DNA of 23,206 nucleotides from UBA6100 sp049658145 (GTDB lineage Bacteria; Actinomycetota; Coriobacteriia; Anaerosomatales; Anaerosomataceae), in NCBI GenBank assembly GCA_049658145.1, contig JBASOJ010000103.1, forward strand, positions 1 through 23,206, written 5' to 3'. A model generated the notes under the pieces. That model was given only the letters and a program-made list of their open reading frames with translations, did not search any database and was not told where the DNA came from. Position 1 is the first letter of the stretch. Every line of letters begins with the position of its first letter. The translations under genes and the position numbers were made by a program. Below, one piece after another: positions 19,638 through 23,206 of the stretch.

Positions 19638-20362
19638 GCGCTGACCCGGCAGCGCTCCCAGTTGGCGGCACGAAGCCTACGGATCTGCGGGACGGCCCGC
19701 ACGTAGCGCAACGCGAGTGCCAGACCTCCGCGGTCGGCCTCGGCGTGAGTCTCGAGTTCATCGATGCTACGGCGCAGGTCCTCGGCGGTCGTACCCCGGA
19801 AGACCGTGTAGCCGCGACCCACGCTGTGGACCATGTGCGCGTCGCTGCCGCCCACCGCCGCGATGCCCTGTCCGCCGCTGAACATCTTGGCGGCGACACG
19901 GTTGGCCCAGCCGAGGTACGGGACGGAGTTGTAGACCTCAAGCGCATGGAACGCCATGTCACTCAGCGTCGCGAGAAAGGCGCCGCGGCCGAAAGGCCCG
20001 TAGACGCCCTGAGCGCTGAAGGGATGCGGGATGATGGCGACGCCGCCCTGCTCGGTGATGCGACGGATCGTCTCGAGCGCGGACAGGCCGGGCTCGATCT
20101 CCTCGGTGAGGAACAGGCCGAGGACATGACCCTCCCGGGATGAGACCTCCTCGCCGACCACGACCTCGATCCCGTACAGGTCTTCGAGCTCCTTGGCGAA
20201 GAGCGCGCCCTCCATGGTGTTGTGGTCGGTGATGGCGATGACCTTGAGGTCGGTCTTGGTTGCTACGTACTCGAGGATCTGCGGGATGCTGCCGGTTCCA
20301 TCACTGTGATTGGAATGGATGTGCAGGTCGGCCTTGCTCCAGACCTCTATGCTCACGTGCAC
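19634..20362 (-). CDS. PHP-domain metal-dependent phosphoesterase
   Basis: This 242-residue protein of the PHP superfamily has clustered metal ligands at the active site: DLHIHSNHSDG (12-22), TDHNT (45-49), GEEVSS with Glu71/Glu72, HVLGLF, the HPF His (113) and the late SDAH. Members act as phosphoesterases, for example nucleotide 3',5' or histidinol-phosphate-like phosphatases. This short form fits the PHP phosphoesterase group, and the substrate is unknown. GTG 20362 is used; GTG 20356 is an equal alternative, with a GAGG for each at imperfect spacing. It overlaps the ferrochelatase-like gene by 4 bases tail to tail, the two stop codons sharing TTAG. Confidence 0.86.
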   Translation of the reverse strand: MHVSIEVWSKADLHIHSNHSDGTGSIPQILEYVATKTDLKVIAITDHNTMEGALFAKELEDLYGIEVVVGEEVSSREGHVLGLFLTEEIEPGLSALETIRRITEQGGVAIIPHPFSAQGVYGPFGRGAFLATLSDMAFHALEVYNSVPYLGWANRVAAKMFSGGQGIAAVGGSDAHMVHSVGRGYTVFRGTTAEDLRRSIDELETHAEADRGGLALALRYVRAVPQIRRLRAANWERCRVSA

Positions 20363-20486
20363 CCCACCTCATTCGAATACATGCCGGGAGGACCAAGCAA
20401 GTAGCATACCGAATCACACACCTTGTGTGTCGGCACGCACACATCGCCGCTCAAGCGGCAGACCGCTGAACGGCAGAAGAATCTTC
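20363..20486. other. Intergenic spacer with small dyads
   Basis: These 124 bases separate the aminotransferase and PHP genes, both on the minus strand. ACACAC-CTT-GTGTGT (20416-20430) is a perfect 6-base dyad that could be an operator for the PHP gene. GCCGC-TCAA-GCGGC (20446-20459) is a short hairpin that could end the aminotransferase transcript, but no T-run follows. I see no convincing promoter. Confidence 0.3.
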
Positions 20487-21656
20487 CTAACGGCGACTGC
20501 TCGACCACTCGCTCAGCCGTTCCACCCCTTCGCGCAGCCGGTCGATCGAGGTCGCATAGCTGAAACGCAGGAAACCCTCGCCACCCGGGCCGAAGTCCAC
20601 ACCCGGAGCGGTCGCGACACCCGCTTCCTCCAGCAACCGGGCGGACAGGGCCACGGAGTCCGCGCCCCATGCGCGGGCGTCCGCGAAGACATAGAAGGCG
20701 CCGAGCGGCTCCGTCGCCACCCCGAGTCCGATCTCCCGGAGTGCCGGCACGAGATACCGGCGGCGCTCGTCGTAGGCGGCGCGCATGCGCGCTACGTCAT
20801 CCTTCGCATGCAGAAGCGCCGTCGTGCCCGCCACCTGCACGAAGTGATTGGCGCACAGGAAGAAGTTCTGCTGGATCTTCTCGGCGGGACGCACGAACTG
20901 CCGCGGGGCGATGAGGTAGCCGAGCCGCCAGCCGGTCATGGCGTACGCCTTCGAGAAGCCGTTCAACACGAACGCGCGATCCGTGAACTCGAGGACGGTG
21001 TGTGAGCGCCCCTCGAACTGCAGGCCGTGGTAGATCTCGTCGCTCGCGAGCCAGATGCCGTAGCGCTCCGCAAGTGCGGCGAGTGCCTCCAGATCCTCGG
21101 GCCCGAGTACCCCGCCGGTGGGATTCGATGGCGAGTTCACCATGATCGCCCGGGTACGGGGCGTGATCGCCCGCTCTACCTCGTCGATACGGAAGCGGAA
21201 CCCGTCTTCGGCACGCACCCGGATGGGCACGGGAACCCCATCGAGGAACGAGACGTAGTTGGGATACGCCGGGTAGCACGGGTCCGGCATGATGACCTCA
21301 TCGCCGGGGTCGAGGAGCGAGCCGAAGAGTAACAGCATCGCGGGCGATGTGCCCTGCGTGACCACGATGTCGGCGGGGTCGACCCCGACGCCGTACGTCG
21401 AGCCCATCGTCATCGTGATCGCGTCGCGCAGGTCCGGCAGACCGAGTGACTGCGTGTAGCCCGTGTCACCTCCAGCCATCGACGATTCGGCCGCGCGCAC
21501 GATCACGTCCGGCGTCGGGAAGTCGGGGTCCCCGATCTCGAAGTGCACGATGTCACGCCCCGCCGCCTCAAGCTCGCTGGCCCGCGCGACGACATCCATC
21601 ACGATGAAGGGCCGGATGCCCTCGGCGCGCCTCGAGACCCCTGATGCTCCGGACAT
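20487..21656 (-). CDS. PLP-dependent aminotransferase, class I/II
   Basis: This 389-residue cytoplasmic aminotransferase has fold type I. The PLP-binding Lys236 is in NGFSKAYAMTGWRLGY, the pyridine-nitrogen Asp206 and Tyr209 are in SDEIY, and substrate-binding SPSNPTGG lies at 175-182. The N-terminal FEIGDPDFPTP is typical of the AspC/AlaT-like group, so an aspartate or related amino acid donor is likely. The exact acceptor is not determined. ATG 21656 is chosen with AAGGAG 6 bases upstream; the frame continues upstream inside the radical SAM gene. It begins one base after the radical SAM stop, so the two genes are coupled. That suggests a shared pathway, but the pathway is unknown. Confidence 0.9.
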   Translation of the reverse strand: MSGASGVSRRAEGIRPFIVMDVVARASELEAAGRDIVHFEIGDPDFPTPDVIVRAAESSMAGGDTGYTQSLGLPDLRDAITMTMGSTYGVGVDPADIVVTQGTSPAMLLLFGSLLDPGDEVIMPDPCYPAYPNYVSFLDGVPVPIRVRAEDGFRFRIDEVERAITPRTRAIMVNSPSNPTGGVLGPEDLEALAALAERYGIWLASDEIYHGLQFEGRSHTVLEFTDRAFVLNGFSKAYAMTGWRLGYLIAPRQFVRPAEKIQQNFFLCANHFVQVAGTTALLHAKDDVARMRAAYDERRRYLVPALREIGLGVATEPLGAFYVFADARAWGADSVALSARLLEEAGVATAPGVDFGPGGEGFLRFSYATSIDRLREGVERLSEWSSSRR

Positions 21657-21657
21657 G

Positions 21658-22935
21658 TCACGCTCCTTCGAGTCGTGCGGCGTATTGACGGGCGAGATAG
21701 ATCGAACGCGCCTCGGCGCGACGCAGGTCCGTGAAGCCGATCGTGGGAGTGGCGACGATCTCGTGTGGGGGCTCAGGGTCGAAGCGCAAACCGAGTTCTT
21801 CCGCGTGGTTGTACAGGTCGGTTCCGGGCAGTACGTGGAGCGTCGATGTCTGCAGCTTGCCCGGGTCGAGCGACAGCACGAACTCGATACCGGCGAAGAA
21901 GTCCTGGGCGGTATCACCGGGGAGGCCGACGATCAGATCGCACTCCACCCGGATACCCTGGCGCTTGAGCGCCCCCACACCCGACGCGAAACGCTCGCGG
22001 TCGAACCCGCGATGGCACGCGGCGAGTGCCGCGGCGCCCACGCTCTGCGGTCCGGTCTCCACCGATACGACGCCGGCCCGCTTCAGCTGTGCCGCGGCTT
22101 CATCGTCGATACGCTCGATATCCACCTCGACCGTATGCAGTGTGAGGCCGCGCGAGGCGTGAGGTGAAAGCGCATCGCACAGCCACGTCGTGCGCTCGGG
22201 CGCGAGGTTGAAGACGGGATCGATGAACGAGAAGGTCGTGACGCCACACTCCCCGGCGAGGAATGCGATCTCCGCCTCCACGCGCTCCCGGCTGAACGAC
22301 CGGATGCGCCCGTAGCCTTTGCCCTCGAAGCAGTACGCGCAGCGGTGGGGGCACCCACGGTATCCCTCGATGTACGCCGAACCCTCCCGGGGCTGCAGGA
22401 CGCCGCTCAGATACGGCGATGGGATCGTGTCCAGGTCGGCGATCAGGGGCCGGTCGGGAGCCGAACGCACGACACCCGAGCCGTCCCGCGCCGAAACGCC
22501 GTCAGCCCGCGTGAGCGGTTTCCCGCGACGCACTAGATCCAACACCTCGGCGAAGGCTTCCTCGCCCTCACCGCGCACCACCGCGTCAACCTCGGGGTGC
22601 GCGCGCAACACCTCCTCGGCGATGGGGCCTACTTCAGGCCCGCCGAGCAGGATCGTGATGTCCGGGAGCGCCTGCCTCACGATCCGGCACACGTCGTAGA
22701 CTGCGCGCGCGTTCCAGCACAGCACCGAGGCGCCGAGAACGTCCGGCGCCAGAGCGATGATGCGATACGCGACCCACCAGGCGTCGTCCTGGCTCGTGAG
22801 GTCGAGTGACTGGAAGGCGACGCGCCCTTTCAGGCGCTGGTCGGTTTCGGCGAAGGCGCGCAGGTAGGCGATCGCAAGCGACTGGTAGCCGGGCGCGTTC
22901 ATCGCGAGTAGCGCGACCTTGAGCGGCTCAGCCAC
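21658..22935 (-). CDS. B12-binding-domain radical SAM protein
   Basis: This 425-residue protein has an N-terminal Rossmann-like cobalamin-binding domain (about 1-135, with ITILLGGPEVGP at 93-104 and VVRGEGEEAF at 119-128). A radical SAM core follows, with the 4Fe-4S motif GCPHRCAYC (Cys195, Cys199, Cys202), then FIDPVFN and ECDLIVGLPGDT. No DxHxxG motif is seen, so cobalamin, if bound, is not His-ligated in the usual way. Such enzymes methylate unactivated carbons or rearrange substrates. GTG 22935 has GGAGG 6 bases upstream and overlaps the preceding gene by 8 bases. The aminotransferase follows immediately. The substrate is unknown. Confidence 0.88.
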   Translation of the reverse strand: MAEPLKVALLAMNAPGYQSLAIAYLRAFAETDQRLKGRVAFQSLDLTSQDDAWWVAYRIIALAPDVLGASVLCWNARAVYDVCRIVRQALPDITILLGGPEVGPIAEEVLRAHPEVDAVVRGEGEEAFAEVLDLVRRGKPLTRADGVSARDGSGVVRSAPDRPLIADLDTIPSPYLSGVLQPREGSAYIEGYRGCPHRCAYCFEGKGYGRIRSFSRERVEAEIAFLAGECGVTTFSFIDPVFNLAPERTTWLCDALSPHASRGLTLHTVEVDIERIDDEAAAQLKRAGVVSVETGPQSVGAAALAACHRGFDRERFASGVGALKRQGIRVECDLIVGLPGDTAQDFFAGIEFVLSLDPGKLQTSTLHVLPGTDLYNHAEELGLRFDPEPPHEIVATPTIGFTDLRRAEARSIYLARQYAARLEGA

Positions 22936-23206
22936 CTCGCACCTCCCCGGGCACCGCGTGAAGCGCGTACGTGTCGGGGAGCGGAAGGGCGGGATCCACC
23001 TCGACCCACAGGCGGTTCACCATGCCGGTGTCGCAGGCCGCCGCGAGGAGCGCCAGCGCCGGCGTGGTCGCATCGGCCGAGGGCACAAGGCGCACCGCCT
23101 GCACACCGAGCGACGCGAGCTCGGCGATCGTGGCGGGCAGCGCGTCGGCGTTGTGGCGGCAGACAGGGATCACGGCGGTCACGACCACCGTGAGACCGGC
23201 CTCCCC
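22928..23206 (-). CDS. C-terminal fragment of an upstream gene, possibly radical SAM
   Basis: The minus strand is open from the window end to a stop at 22928, giving 92 residues of a longer protein whose start is outside the window. An internal GTG at 23188 is not needed. The sequence TAVIPVCRHNADALPATIAELASLGVQAVRLVPS has the beta-alpha pattern seen in the later half of radical SAM barrels. The CxxxCxxC motif would lie outside the window, so the family call is uncertain. It overlaps the next gene by 8 bases, placing it in the same operon. Confidence 0.55.
   Translation of the reverse strand, partial: GEAGLTVVVTAVIPVCRHNADALPATIAELASLGVQAVRLVPSADATTPALALLAAACDTGMVNRLWVEVDPALPLPDTYALHAVPGEVRGG

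Noticed and set aside
19708..19722. TGGCACT-N4-TTGC sigma-54-like motif on the minus strand
   Set aside because: It lies inside the PHP coding sequence, lacks the A/T after TTGC, and has no gene start suitably placed downstream on that strand. Probably chance.
1..23206. CRISPR array, phage or insertion sequence
   Set aside because: No regularly spaced direct repeats, no transposase or phage protein motifs and no terminal inverted repeats were seen on reading both strands.

Overview
This is a gene-dense, GC-rich bacterial window of about 23 kb (GC-rich by eye, not computed). It carries three tRNA genes with encoded CCA ends and about 22 protein genes. I see no phage, IS or CRISPR signature, and no gene-free stretch exceeds about 300 bases. 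Chaperone, regulator and redox content suggests an anaerobic or facultative lineage. The codon and protein style is reminiscent of deep-branching high-GC Gram-positives such as uncultured Coriobacteriia relatives, but this is a tentative guess and the sequence alone does not settle the phylum. If it is an actinobacterium, the sigma-54 gene is remarkable, because that sigma factor is generally missing from the phylum.

Layout. 1-2040: RNase D (minus, cut by the window edge) and a divergent diacylglycerol-kinase-family lipid kinase. 2040-2680: tRNA-Val (minus), tRNA-Gly and tRNA-Cys (plus), with hairpin terminators. 2681-16933: a run of 14 genes, all on the minus strand. In transcription order they are a CDF metal exporter, an EamA transporter, rpoN, a histidine kinase, an NtrC-type activator, a membrane zinc-ribbon protein, an HMA metallochaperone, CcdA, a HAMP/GAF/SpoIIE phosphatase, a STAS-HATPase fusion, a nitroreductase, a HAD hydrolase, UbiX and a 50-residue protein of unknown function. 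16934-18400: a CsoR/CstR-type repressor gene divergent from the CDF gene, then a convergent thioredoxin-FmdB-DUF302 operon. 18396-20362: a membrane-anchored ferrochelatase-like protein converging on a PHP phosphoesterase. 20487-23206: an operon of two radical SAM-type genes (the first cut by the window end) and an aminotransferase.

Two regulatory systems can be read from the DNA. (1) rpoN, its kinase and its GAFTGA-bearing activator are joined by 4-base overlaps, so they form one cassette. Near-consensus -24/-12 promoters lie immediately upstream of rpoN (14967-14983) and immediately downstream of the cassette, in front of the zinc-ribbon/HMA/CcdA genes (10646-10662). This predicts an autoregulated sigma-54 circuit whose nearest target is a metal and thiol handling operon. 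(2) The CsoR-family protein has the two-cysteine spacing of the persulfide sensor CstR and lacks the copper-ligand histidine. Perfect ATACCCC/GGGGTAT dyads sit in the spacer of its own promoter and in the spacer of the thioredoxin promoter, so one repressor probably controls itself, the CDF-EamA pair and thioredoxin-FmdB-DUF302.

A third regulatory module, the SpoIIE-type phosphatase followed by a single-chain STAS plus anti-sigma kinase, looks like a compressed partner-switching system. No dedicated sigma factor for it is visible here.
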